A stretch of DNA of 64,000 bases, from contig JBHGNT010000008.1 of assembly GCA_043228905.1 (NCBI GenBank), forward strand, positions 21,266,001 to 21,330,000, in the 5' to 3' direction. The position numbers and the translations under genes were made by a program. Below the pieces are notes generated by a model. That model was not told the DNA's origin, did not search any database, and worked only from the letters and a program-made list of their open reading frames with translations. Source of the stretch: Azolla caroliniana. Taxonomy: Eukaryota > Polypodiophyta. Below, one piece after another: positions 21,345-31,694 of the stretch (its first letter is position 1; the number at the start of each line of letters is the position of its first letter).

Positions 21345-22060
21345 TGCTAAACCCTATCGAGTCCACCTGCCGCCACTCTACACTGAGGGGCCGCTACTGT
21401 GCGTTCCAAGCATCATCAAAGAGCTGCTCAATCTGACAGGGTTCTCTTCTCTGTGACACTCTACACTCAGGGGCCACTACTGTGCATTCCAAGCATCATC
21501 AAAGAGCTGTTCAATCTGACGGGGTTCTCTTCTCTGTGCCACTCTACACTCAGGGGCCATTACTGTGCGTTCCAAGCATCATCAAAGAGCTGTTCAATCT
21601 GAGGGGGTTCTCTTCTCTGTGCCACTCTACACTCAGGGGCCATTACTGTGCGTTCCAAGCATCATCAAAGAGCTGTTCAATCTGAGGGGGTTCTCTTCTC
21701 TGTGCCACTCTACACTCAGGGGCCGCTGCTGTGCGTTCCAAGCATCATCAAAGAGCTGTTCAATCTGACGGGGTTCTCTTCTCTTTGCCACTCTACACTC
21801 AGGGGTTGCTACTGTGCGTTCCAAGCATAATCAAAGAGCTATTCAATCTGACGGGGTTCTCTTCTCTTTTCCACTCTCACTCAGGGGCCGCTACTGTGCG
21901 TTTCAAGCATCATTGGTAACTGTTCAATCTGACGGGGTTCTCTTCTCTATGCCACTCTATTCTCAAGTGCCTTCTATGTGCGTTTCAAGCATCATCGGTA
22001 ACTGTTCAATCTAACGGGGTTCTCTCCTCCATTGCCATCATTCTATACTCAGTTGCCACT
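21345..22060. repeat. 83-bp tandem repeat array upstream of the transposase
   Basis: About seven to eight head-to-tail units of 83 bp starting near 21372 (anchor GTGCGTTCCAAGCATCATCA at 21400, 21566, 21649, 21732), becoming shorter and more diverged after 21815. Each unit contains TTCAATCTGACGGGGTTCTC. Related sequence in reverse complement lies at 48247-48746 and 49572-49800 in the second Unit C copy. Short open frames in it recur every 83 bp and are not genes. Confidence 0.92.
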
Positions 22061-22360
22061 ACTGTCCAGTCCCTGATTGCTTCCACATTTCGATTTGACG
22101 GAGTTCACTCATCCAACGGCAACATTCTACACTCAGTTGTTGCCATTGGTCGGTCTTGGATCGCCTCCTCAACTGTTGGATCCAACAGAGTGAAATCCTC
22201 TACTGTTCGGTCTTGGATTGCAATAACTTTTCTGTCTATTGATTATCTTGTGTATTGTTGTGTCTAATCTTGTGTATTGTGTGGAATATTTTTGTGTATT
22301 GTTGTTGCCCATAGCCATCTTTAATACTTGTTTTTTTTTCTGGAAATTTAGGGTTTTAAC

Positions 22361-23110
22361 ATGTCTAGCCAAATGGAAGGGGAAGAAGGGTGTTTAGAAT
22401 TACCCCTCAATGATCATAAGGATAGGGATGATGTTATCAGGACACAACAAGCCATACGAAACTATTGGGCAGAAAAAAAAAGGAAACATCGTCAATTGTT
22501 GAAGGATACGAAAGCCACACTAAGTAAAGGTAAGGATAGTTTAGCTGAGAATGTAAGTAATGCGACTACCATCATAGAGAGAAAGGTTGTAGACTATTTC
22601 AATGTTCAAACCAAGCACATCAGCAATGAAGAAAAGAAGGTAGTACTTTATGGAATATGTAATGATCCATCGATAAAGGACTTAGTTGATTGTGATGGTC
22701 TTAATGCAAACATATCATCTATTTTAGTAAATAATCTTCGTAATAGTTTCGTATCCATGAGCAGGTTAGAAGATGATCTTGTCTTAAAAAGGTCTAGTCT
22801 AATGATGTTACTTAATAGTGATGTTGACGATATAAACATCAGTGAGCTATCTAAGGTAATTGGTGTTAGTAGAAAAACAGTGTACAATACAATGAACCGT
22901 ATAATTTCCTCGGGTGAAGGAACTAGTCTACTAAAGCTAACTACAAGATGTAAGCCAATGACACCCATAACATTTGAAATCAAGGATGTAATCACAATGT
23001 TTTGGACTAATGAGAGTAGGGTTTCACCCAATAAAAAGGATTTATGCAGGAAACGTGTTGGAAGAAATCAATACGAGGAGCATCCCATTCATCTTCTTGA
23101 TGTACCTCAG
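22361..23110 (+). CDS. Unit C transposase, exon 1 (DNA-binding half)
   Basis: Exon 1 gives 250 codons from ATG (MSSQMEGEEG) to CAG|GTATTTAC. Visible parts: a basic coiled segment (YWAEKKRKHRQLLKDTKATL) at residues ~40-60; a region on DNA binding with a helix-turn-helix, ISELSKVIGVSRKTVYNTMN, at residues ~164-183; then ITMFWTNESRVSPNKKDLCR, a block that in transposase-like proteins of animals precedes the Cys-rich segment. The start is the first Met after GTTTTAAC. Joining phase 0 to exon 2 gives one 863-residue protein. The exon is free of stops. The second copy at 36302-37064 has the same donor position. Confidence 0.8.
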
Positions 23111-24306
23111 GTATTTACATTTATCTCAACATTTGTTTTGACTCTACTCGGAAAGTTAATTAGCTCAGTTAGCAGAAAAGCTAATTAGCTTATCAGTTAC
23201 ATTTACCTCAGTTAGCTACTAGGATCGCTACTACATAGGTAACTAGCTACTCTCAATAGTTACTACCATGATAGCTAATTAGCTATTCTCAATAGCTAAT
23301 TTAGGTACTACCAGATAATTAGCTGTACTGCTAGCTAGTTAGCTATCATGGTAGCTAGTTAGCTATTTCGTTATTACCAGCTAATTAGCTACTAGGAAAG
23401 CTAATTAGCTACCATGATAGCTAATTAGCTACTATGATAGCTACTACATAGGTAACTGGCTACTCTCAATAGCTACTACCATGATAGCTAATTAGTTAGG
23501 ATAGCTAATTAGCCACCATTATAGCTAATTAGCTACTAGACCAGCTAATTAGCTACCATGATAGCTAATTAGTTACTAGGACAGCTAATTAGCCACCGTG
23601 ATAGCTAATTAGCTACTATACCAGCTAATTAGCTACCATGATAGCTAATTAGTTACTAGGAAAGCTAATCAGCCACCATTATAGCTAATTAGCTACTAGA
23701 CCAGCTAATTAGCTACCACGATAGCTAATTAGCTACTAGACCAGCTAATTAGCTACCATGATAGCTAATTAGTTACTAGGAAAGCTAATTAGCCACCATG
23801 ATAGCTAATTAGCTACTAGACAAGCTAATTAGCTACCATGATAGCTAATTAGTTACTAGGAAAGCTAATTAGCCACCATGATAGCTAATTAGCTACTAGA
23901 GCAGCTAATTAGCTACCATGATAGCTAATTAGCTACTAGGACAACTAATTAGCTACTAGGACAGCTAATTAGCTACCATGATAGCTAATTAGCTACTACG
24001 ACAGCTAATTAGCTACCATGATAGCTAATTAGCTACTAGAATAGCTAATTAGCTACTAGAATAGCTAATTAGCTACCATGATAGCTAATTAGCTACTACG
24101 ACAGCTAATTAGCTACCATGATAGCTAATTAGCTACTAGGACAACCAATTAGCTACTAGGACAGCTAATTAGCTACCATGATAGCTAATTAGCTACTAGA
24201 ATAGCTAACTAGCTACTAGAATAGCTAACTAGCTACTAGAATAGCTAATTAGCTACTAGGATAGTTAGCTAGTTACGAGAATAACTAATTCCCCTTTATT
24301 ACGTAG
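23111..24306 (+). repeat. Transposase intron filled with AGCTAATTAGCT satellite
   Basis: The intron starts GTATTTAC and ends TTACGTAG. From about 23160 to 24290 it is an array of roughly 20-bp monomers, AGCTAATTAGCTACCATGAT alternating with AGCTAATTAGCTACTAGGAC, so a 40-bp higher-order unit is also visible. The 12-bp core equals its own reverse complement. The corresponding intron of the second copy (35397-36301) holds the same core but a different, ~52-bp unit. Confidence 0.93.
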
Positions 24307-26148
24307 GTCGATTTATTTATTAGGTTCAAACGAATGCATCCAACTATCAAAGTTCAACTACGAACATTCGAGTCTCTTAAGCCACACTTTGTGAGACGCT
24401 TAAAGGATCGATACACATGTTGTTGCATTTACCATGTACAGATGGGTTTTCTGAAGGACTCTGTTAATCTACTACGTCACCATAGCGCATCCCTAACTAA
24501 TACAGTTTGCACATGTGGGTGCCCAATCTGTCGATCAAGCCCGCAAGAGGAGTGTAAATCATCTGAGCACGTTATCTCTTCCATGAGTTATTTATTAGAT
24601 TCAATATTGTGTCCGAGAGAATCTGACGCTATCTTCCATATTCATAAATGTGTCATGGGTTTATGTCAAGATTGTGGCCCTACTAGATTTAGGTGGTGTC
24701 CAAATGAATTGAGTAGTGAAATATTGATCTCTGTGAAGTTATTTGAGTCAGTGAACACCAATTTCGAAGGAAAGGTGTGTAAAAGAAAGGATCTAGTTCG
24801 GAAGATGCTTAAACCAAGGGATTTGGTGTCTCTGTTTGTAGTATCTCTAGGAAAGTTCATTAAACACAACTTCATTTATTCATGGCAGGCCCATCAGTTT
24901 AAGACTTGCATATCTGATTTCCCAAATGATGTAGTAGTCTCAGTAGTAGATTTCGCAGAGAATTATACTTTCAAGCAGCAGAATGAAATTCAATCTATGC
25001 ATTGGTGTTCAGTTCAGGTAACCATTTTTGTGCACATAACATATTTTCGAGTTTCAGGTGATGTTAAAAAAGTAATTCATTTCTTTATTTCCGATGATAA
25101 GAAGCATGATACCTTGTTCGTCCAACACTGTTTTAAGTTACATTGGCAGTGGTTATTAGCTCAACGTTTGGAGCTTACTCAACATTGGGTCTGGTCTGAC
25201 GGAGCTGCGTCACAATTCAAGGCTCGACGTCCATTTTATTTTGTGGGGAGGTATCCTGCTATAACAGGTTTGGAGATGAGATGGAATTTTTTTGGGTCTG
25301 GCCATGGTAAAGGTGAACATGATGGTGCAGGGGCTGTTATAAAGCGGGCACTTACCCATGAACAACTAAAGACAGATGGTGTGCACATGAATTGTGCATC
25401 ACATGTAGTTGAATTTTTAAGAACAAATATGTCGACGAGTGCCACAGGTGTTTATTCCTCGCAAGTTCGAGATATCAAACGTGAATTTTGGGAAGTGAAG
25501 ATAGATGAAGTAAATAGGGAGAAGACCTGGGAGTGCCAAGGAATTCCCGAATTGCGATCTCTGCATGCTGTTCGCGGTTATTCCAGGTTGGATGGTCATT
25601 GTATTGCGGTTAGAGAATTGACTTGTTTTTGCTTCCATTGTGTGCAGGGAAATTGGAGATATTGTCTAAACAAAGCATACATTCAGAATTGGGAGTATCA
25701 CACTCTGAATGATAAGGAAGCAGTTGATGGAGAAACAGGGCAGAATGCTGACTTCACATATGAGGGACTTGGAGATACTTTGAGTGATGTCCTGAACGTT
25801 GGGGATAACTTCGCTGTAAATGCTGAAGAAGGCAATTCAGAGGGTGCTGATTTCTATATATTAAAGTGCACGGTTAGTAAACAGTGTGCAAGGCAGAATA
25901 TTGTAGATGCATGGGGAAATTTTGTATCTGCCGGGACATTCTACATCGAAGGCATTTTTTATGCAAAACTAGATGACTACGAATATGTGTACAGGCTGTT
26001 AGAAGACAAACCAGCGGCGTATATGTACTCTCATTTGGTCAGATGCATCAACGTCCCAATGTCAGAATACAATAGCTGCTCCGGTTTATACACTGTTGGT
26101 GCTAATGTGTATGAATGTATTTACAATAGTATGCCATGGAATTTGTAG
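24307..26148 (+). CDS. Unit C transposase, exon 2 (catalytic half)
   Basis: From acceptor TACGTAG the frame continues in phase (VDLFIRFKRMHPTIKVQL) to a stop at 26146-26148. Order: Cys-rich segment (RYTCCCIYHVQMGFL, CTCGCPICRSSPQEEC), VVDFAENYTFKQQNEIQS near residue 465, VWSDGAASQFKARRPF near 548, and GSGHGKGEHDGAGAVIKRAL near 583. The DFAENY, SDG.A.QFK and HGKG..DG.G..KR blocks are the conserved core of a DDE/RNase-H-fold transposase-like family I know from animal genomes; the acidic residues of the first two blocks are likely catalytic. I cannot assign the superfamily name. The C-terminal 170 residues are unassigned. No disruption is seen, so this copy may be functional. A 45-bp in-frame segment near 25017 (GTAACC...TTTCAG) could be an optional intron. 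Confidence 0.82.
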   Translation, partial: VDLFIRFKRMHPTIKVQLRTFESLKPHFVRRLKDRYTCCCIYHVQMGFLKDSVNLLRHHSASLTNTVCTCGCPICRSSPQEECKSSEHVISSMSYLLDSILCPRESDAIFHIHKCVMGLCQDCGPTRFRWCPNELSSEILISVKLFESVNTNFEGKVCKRKDLVRKMLKPRDLVSLFVVSLGKFIKHNFIYSWQAHQFKTCISDFPNDVVVSVVDFAENYTFKQQNEIQSMHWCSVQVTIFVHITYFRVSGDVKKVIHFFISDDKKHDTLFVQHCFKLHWQWLLAQRLELTQHWVWSDGAASQFKARRPFYFVGRYPAITGLEMRWNFFGSGHGKGEHDGAGAVIKRALTHEQLKTDGVHMNCASHVVEFLRTNMSTSATGVYSSQVRDIKREFWEVKIDEVNREKTWECQGIPELRSLHAVRGYSRLDGHCIAVRELTCFCFHCVQGNWRYCLNKAYIQNWEYHTLNDKEAVDGETGQNADFTYEGLGDTLSDVLNVGDNFAVNAEEGNSEGADFYILKCTVSKQCARQNIVDAWGNFVSAGTFYIEGIFYAKLDDYEYVYRLLEDKPAAYMYSHLVRCINVPMSEYNSCSGLYTVGANVYECIYNSMPWNL

Positions 26149-26579
26149 CTACAAGTAGCACTTACCATGTTCTCTTGTAAAACAAACATGTATTTCGCGA
26201 AAACAGATCAATAAATTCGTTTGGAATCAATTTCTTGTATACAGTCTGCTTTCTGTGCTTCTTTCTCAATAAAATCATGTCTTTTTTGTTAAGTTTTAAG
26301 TTATAAGTTATAGAGAAATAGTCATCAGTAGCTAATTAGCTGTACAAATGTATTTACAATAGTATGCCATGGAATTTGTAGCTACAAGTAGCACTTACCA
26401 TGTTCTCTTGTAAAACAAACATGTATTTCGCGAAAACAGATCAATAAATTCGTTTGGAATCAATTTCTTATATACAGTCTGCTTTCTGTGCTTCTTTCTC
26501 AATAAAATCATGTCTTTTTTGTTAAGTTTTAAGTTATAAGTTATAGCGAAATAGTCATCAGTAGCTAATTAGCTGTACA
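26114..26579 (+). repeat. 233-bp tandem duplication of the transposase 3' end
   Basis: The block 26114-26346 (last transposase codons, stop, 3' UTR with AATAAA signals near 26210 and 26270) is repeated almost exactly at 26347-26579. Only a few substitutions separate the copies (for example TTGTATAC/TTATATAC), so the duplication is recent. Each copy ends with one AGCTAATTAGCT unit. Confidence 0.93.
26205..26276 (+). terminator. Polyadenylation-signal region of the transposase gene
   Basis: ATCAATAAATTCG and CTCAATAAAATC lie 60-125 bp after the stop codon, the range expected for plant poly(A) signals. The same signals recur in the tandem duplicate. Confidence 0.5.
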
Positions 26580-26728
26580 AATGCAGCTAATTAGCTGTCA
26601 ATAGCTAAATAGTCATCAATAGAATGAAATCAACAATCTGCAACATATTCCTCAAATTACACAGTAGATAAGTACAGTGGGAACAAGTAATTAAATTCTT
26701 CATTGAATAATGTCATCTCTTTACATAT

Positions 26729-27862
26729 TTATAAATTACCATTGGAAATGTCTACAAATCTCCTATAAACAGCTAAGCTCTTGCTAGTCAGTGGAACGAG
26801 TCTACATATATTATCCGCATATTGAGCTCGGTATGGAGTCCACAACCATGCACCTAGTTGGCAGCTCACTGTTTGCACCAGGTACTGTTCAGGCATTTCC
26901 TCGGGTAGAATGAGACAGCATCTCCGAATATTGAAGTAGTGTCGGAAATGTTCTGTATCCAAAATCAATGTATTGTCAGCATTATATTCAGGCCAAGTAG
27001 CCCAAAAATCAGAAAGTCTCTTGAATCTTGCAGCTTCCATCTGCTCACAATTTTCTCGTGCCCATTGACCTTTAAAACGACTTCGCCATTTTGGGAAGAA
27101 TCTTGCCAAACACTTCCACACATCTGATTTTGGTTTTTCACTCCAAATAAACAAATCAAAGTACTCCACAGCCCACTCTAGAAACTGATTTGCGTCCCTC
27201 CTTGGCTGCATATATCTCACACTCATCAAGACTTTATCCAGCTCCAAGATCAAGGCTCTTCTTTCGACTTCTAGTGGTTTAGGTTTCCATTCCTGAAACT
27301 GAGCCGCTGTTACACCATTTTCTGGTAGGATACGATCAATCTCAATCAGCTCAGGTTCGGCTGACACAACTGGTGTCCTTTTCCTCTTTAAACCCCTAGT
27401 CGACTGTGTTGGGCCTAGCTTCACATTCTGGTGCTCTTGTTTTGTCGACTTAGTTATCAATCCTTGGATTACCTCAGTGCATGTAGCTACTGTTCTGCTC
27501 GATATCAGTCCACTGGTATCACATGATGCATCTACCTGCAACACCAAGTCATCCGTGCTACATGCTGCATCTACCTGCAACACCAAGTCATCTGTGCTAC
27601 ATGCTGCATCTACCTGCAACACCAAGTCATCCGTGCTACATGCTTGATCAACTTGTGTGACCAGATCACTTGTGTCAGTTGCTACATCTACTTTCAAGAT
27701 GGGGCCCTTTAAACATGCCGCAACATCAACAGTATCCACACTGCCATTGGCCTTACGAGCAATAGAATCAAACCCTTTAGACTCTGCAACATCAGAAAAC
27801 ACCAACATATTCACACTCACAAAGTAACTAATAGTCTCACAAAACAATATCCTGAACATCAA
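26729..27862 (-). CDS. FCP1-like HAD domain exon of the Unit C accessory gene
   Basis: A 377-codon open frame; splicing probably starts it at GTTGCAG|AGTCTAAAGG near 27785. The first part is acidic with a 13-residue repeat ACSTDDLVLQVDA present three times (39-bp units, 27520-27650), then a basic KRKRTP. The C-terminal 175 residues resemble FCP1/NIF-type HAD phosphatases: ALILELDKVLMSV (motif I), NQFLEWAVEYFDLFIWSEKP (motif II), FKRLSDFWATWP, and NADNTLILDTEHFRHYFN. Motif I is normally DxDx(T/V); here the nucleophilic Asp is Glu in both copies, so the domain may bind rather than dephosphorylate. It converges on the transposase gene, with 0.15-0.6 kb between the ends. Confidence 0.65.
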   Translation of the reverse strand: MMFRILFCETISYFVSVNMLVFSDVAESKGFDSIARKANGSVDTVDVAACLKGPILKVDVATDTSDLVTQVDQACSTDDLVLQVDAACSTDDLVLQVDAACSTDDLVLQVDASCDTSGLISSRTVATCTEVIQGLITKSTKQEHQNVKLGPTQSTRGLKRKRTPVVSAEPELIEIDRILPENGVTAAQFQEWKPKPLEVERRALILELDKVLMSVRYMQPRRDANQFLEWAVEYFDLFIWSEKPKSDVWKCLARFFPKWRSRFKGQWARENCEQMEAARFKRLSDFWATWPEYNADNTLILDTEHFRHYFNIRRCCLILPEEMPEQYLVQTVSCQLGAWLWTPYRAQYADNICRLVPLTSKSLAVYRRFVDISNGNL

Positions 27863-28032
27863 AGAGTTTCAGTCATAGAACAACACTCTTCAAATTATCT
27901 TGGAAAAACATCATAGAGTTCCATTACATAATGTGGATCAAGCAACAACCAATCTGAGGTTTTACTTGTCCAACAGGATAGTAAAACTTCATAAAACCCT
28001 AGCAAAATCCCTAAGCTAACAATCATATCCAA

Positions 28033-28568
28033 CTAAACAGTATTTCGCTCCACTACGTCTGGGCCCCTTGACCGAGTAACTGGTCTTGTTCCCGATCGTG
28101 GCCCCTTCTTCAGCCTTTTTCTGGTTGGTTCCCCATTTAGCCTTGCTTCTAGGACCCAATGCGCAAGTGTGTCCTCCTCCGACAACCTTCCCATCGCCTC
28201 AGCAGCTAATTGCACATCAGTCGTTTCTTGAACTAGCTTTTCAAGTACAGAGGGATCTGTTTGGACATTTTCAGTAGTTGGGCTCGGTGGGGTGGAATCA
28301 AGGTCTTGAGACTCGAAGAAATGTTGCATCAAGTGTTCATAAACACTGTTGTTGTGAACCTCAGTTTTACATGTTGTTTCCACTATTTCATGGCATTTCA
28401 CATCGTTGCCTAATTCAGTACACTGTTCCAAAAGAATAGGGTGCAGCTGATCTGAAGGAGATGTGATAGCAGGACTCTTACTTTCAGCCACATTGGCAGT
28501 AGTATCCTCATCTGTTGCAGCATCATCAGCACCAGACACATCATGTGCCGTCCTTAATCCACAGGATT
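28033..28568 (-). CDS. Unit C accessory gene, exon 5
   Basis: The exon starts at acceptor TTATTGTAG|AATCCTGTGG; the first two bases complete the codon left by exon 4 and the frame then runs ESCGLRTAHDVSGADDAATD to a stop near 28033. It is acidic, Ser/Thr-rich, with a helical segment (LVQETTDVQLAAEAMGRLSE) and a basic end (RKRLKKGPRSGTRPVTRSRG) that could be a nuclear localisation signal. No known domain. The 3' splice donor to the FCP1-like exon could not be fixed, so membership of the next exon is inferred. Confidence 0.65.
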
Positions 28569-28584
28569 CTACAATAACATGACA

Positions 28585-30362
28585 GTTATTTAGGATAGCT
28601 AATTAGCTACTTTACTAAACTATGGTAGAAGCTAGGATAGCTAATTAGCTAGTACGATAGCTAATTAGCTAGTATGATAGCTAATTAGGTACTTTACTCA
28701 ACTATGGTAGTAGTTAGGATAGCTTATTAGCTACTAGGACAGCTAATTAGCTGCCAGTAGCTAATTAGCTACTAGGATAGCTAATTAGCTGCCAGTAGCT
28801 AATTAGCTACTAGGATAGCTAATTAGCTGCCAGTAGCTAATTAGCTACTAGGATAGCTTATTAGCTACTTTACACAACTATGGCAGTAGCTACTAGGATA
28901 GCTAATTCGCTAGGATAGCTAATTCGCTAGTAGGATAGCTAATTAGTTGCCAACAGCTAATTAGCTAGTAGGATAGCTAATTAGCTACTAGGATAGCTAA
29001 TTAGTTGCCAGTAGCTAATTAGCTAGTAGGATAGCTAATTAGGTACTTTACTCAACTATGGTAGTAGCTAATTAGCTAGTAGGATAGCTAATTAGGTACT
29101 TTACTCAACTATGGTAGTAGCTAATTAGCTAGTAGGATAGCTAATTAGCTACTAGGATAGCTAATTAGCTGCTAGTAGCTAATTAGCTACTAGGATAGCT
29201 TATTAGCTACTTTACACAACTATGGCAGTAGCTAATTAGTTACTAGGATAGCTAATTAGTTGCCAGTGGCTAATTAGCTAGTAGGATACCTAATTAGCTT
29301 TTTTACACAACTATAGTACTAGCTAATTAGCTAGTACCATAGCTAATTAGCTACTAGGATAGCTAATTAGCTAGTAGGATAGCTTATTAGCTACTTTACA
29401 CAACTATAGTAGTAGCTAGGATAGCTAATTAGCTACTATGGTAGCTAATTAGCTACTTTACTCAACTATGGTAGTAGCTAGGATAGCTAATTAGCTACTT
29501 TACTAACTATGGTAGTAGCTAGGATAGCTAATTAGCTACTTTACTAACTATGGTGGTAGCTAGGATAGCTAATTAGCTACAATGAAAGCTAATTAGCTAC
29601 TTTCTCAACTATGTAGTAGCTAGGATAGCTTATTAGCTACTAGGACAGCTAATTAGCTGCCAGTAGCTAATTAGCTACTAGGATAGCTAATTAGCTGCCA
29701 GTAGCTAATTAGCTACTAGGATAGCTTATTAGCTACTTTACACAACTATGTCAGTAGCTAATTAGCTACTATGATAGCTAATTAGCTAGTAGGATAGCTA
29801 ATTAGCTAGTAGGATAGCTAATTAGTTGCCAGTAGCTAATTAGCTAGTAGGATAGCTAATTAGCTATTTTACACAACTATGCTACTAGCTAATTAGCTAG
29901 TACCATAGCTAACTAGCTACTAGGATAGCTTATTAGCTACTTTACACAACTATGTCAGTAGCTAATTAGCTACTATGATAGCTAATTAGCTAGTAGGATA
30001 GCTAATTAGTTGCCAGTAGCTAATTAGCTAGTAGGATAGCTAATTAGCTATTTTACACAACTATGGTACTAGCTAATTAGCTAGTACCATAGCTAACTAG
30101 CTACTAGGATAGCTTATTAGCTACTTTACACAACTATGGCAGTAGCTAATTAGTTACTAGGATAGCTAATTAGTTGCCAGTGGCTAATTAGCTAGTAGGA
30201 TAGCTATTTAGCTTTTTTACACAACTATGGTACTAGCTAATTAGCTAGTACCATAGCTAATTAGCTACTAGGATAGCTAATTAGCTAGTAGCTCATTAGC
30301 TGCCAGTAGCTAATTAGCTAGTAGGATAGCTAATTAGAAAAGACTAAGCTTATTAGCTACAG
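28585..30362 (-). repeat. AGCTAATTAGCT satellite array in intron 4 of the accessory gene
   Basis: About 1.8 kb of units with core AGCTAATTAGCT joined by variable spacers: CTAGTAGGAT, TGCCAGT, and TTTACACAACTATGGTAGTAG. Higher-order blocks (for example around 29740-30090) repeat with small differences. The array lies entirely between exon 4 (donor CAG|GTATAC at 30373) and exon 5. Confidence 0.93.
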
Positions 30363-30372
30363 TATGGTATAC

Positions 30373-30706
30373 CTGTTTGTTTTCTCCACTCATTTGGTAG
30401 AGTTGTACTGCAATCTCCCAAACAGAATGCAGCAATTCGACAGGCATGTTGAAAACAAAGCAGATGGTATGTGTGGTTGCATGGTTGTAGGTGAACCAAC
30501 AAAGACGCAGTTTTGTCCTCCACACCTAACCCGCAAGCGATGCAACGTGCTTGAACTGTCAATAAATCATTTTCTGGTTCTACTTCATTTGGTAAGGGAG
30601 CAAGAATGTTCAGGTCCAAATCCTGTTTGGTCCTTACCATTCCCTCCACAAAATGTAGCTTCTTCTTAAGGCAGCTAACTACCTGTTCTTGATGAATGTA
30701 TTGTTC
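30373..30706 (-). CDS. Unit C accessory gene, exon 4 with RING-like zinc domain
   Basis: Exon from acceptor GAAG|GAACAATAC to donor ACAG|GTATAC. It encodes EQYIHQEQVVSCLKKKLHFV (coiled coil continued from exon 3) and then a zinc-binding segment: ARCIACGLG, LQPCNHTYHLLCFQHAC, and a later CLGDC. The spacing C-x2-C, ~17 residues, C-x-H-x2-H-x2-C resembles a RING or RING-like finger, the class that typically recruits ubiquitin E2 enzymes. The fourth ligand pair is less certain. It leaves one base for the next codon, matching exon 5. Confidence 0.68.
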
Positions 30707-30790
30707 CTTCAACGCAACAGAGAAATTTACCGATTAATTATTCTTGTTGTTGAAAGATACACCAACTTTGCTCAGGAATCGTTAACTTAC

Positions 30791-30934
30791 TTGAAGCTTA
30801 TCCAAATTGTAATCTGCAACAGTATTTACACCTAGAAGGTCCAGGTTCATTGAAAGAACCTGGATCTCTATTTGCAGTTCTATTTTACGCTGGGGATCCA
30901 GTGGCCCCTCTAATTCAAGCTCCTGTTGCGCAAC
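30791..30934 (-). CDS. Unit C accessory gene, exon 3 (coiled coil)
   Basis: Exactly 48 codons between acceptor CTTGAATAG and donor CTTCAA|GTAAGT, phase 0 on both sides. The protein (ELELEGPLDPQRKIELQIEI, then LSMNLDLLGVNTVADYNL) has a leucine heptad pattern and probably forms a coiled coil next to the RING-like domain. Too short for a stand-alone gene, but fixed by splice phase. Confidence 0.65.
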
Positions 30935-31012
30935 CTATTCAAGATAATGCTTGATTAGCACATTTTACCCGTTATTTATAACACAATCACATACCAGCAA
31001 AACAATAGTTAC

Positions 31013-31694
31013 CTGAATCTTATTTCTAATTGTTGTAACAGCAGAAGTAACTTTGCTCTCCATTGCAGAAGCCATTGTGGCTTTCTCTAAATCAGTCTTA
31101 AAAAATGCCAATGTCTCACAGGCTTCATGGACATTTTTTAGCATATAGCTAACCAATGTCTCACCTGTATCATCGACATTGGCTTTCCTTGGGTGTCGGT
31201 GTGGTGTATGCCCCCGGTCTTGCTGGGAGTCGGCAGTTGCATCAACAGCTGCCATGCTCCAAAATCTGTCTATTTTTTGTGCCAAGGTCCCCATCTTTCG
31301 ACATCTTTTTACCGATGCCTCACCATAGACTGCCCAAGCTACCCTATACATTTCAGGGTCTCTAGATTCCTTCGCTGTTTTGCAGTACTCATATGCAAAT
31401 GCTCTAGCAAATGAAACTGACAACTCATTGTTGACTGGGATCTCCTGATGAACTTTCTGGTGCAGTCTCATGCAGTCATCGTACAAGTCGGCTCGTACAT
31501 GCTTCAGCTTGACCTTGCCTTTGACTCTAGGCACTGTATATACTGTCATCCAGTCTATATCACTGATCAATTTATCACTTAGGACAGCAGGGTCAACACC
31601 CTCGAGTGACAGACCATAGGTGTTGTGGAAGTCCTCCTTTGTCTCGCAAAATTTTGCGAAGTTTAGCACTCTCGTATACGGAGGAACGAGCCAT
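31013..31694 (-). CDS. Unit C accessory gene, exon 2
   Basis: Starts at acceptor TTTCAG|ATGGCTC, completing the split Arg codon of exon 1, and ends at ATTCAG|GTAACT in phase 0. The 228 codons read WLVPPYTRVLNFAKFCETKE, then a helical middle (SVSFARAFAYEYCKTAKESR) and a C-terminal helix (ACETLAFFKTDLEKATMASA). No known domain; the composition is that of a soluble nuclear or cytosolic protein. Confidence 0.68.

Noticed and set aside
21399-22014. Series of 60-67-codon open frames each starting 83 bp after the last
   Set aside because: They are one frame of the 83-bp tandem repeat; no domain, and they overlap one another in all three frames.
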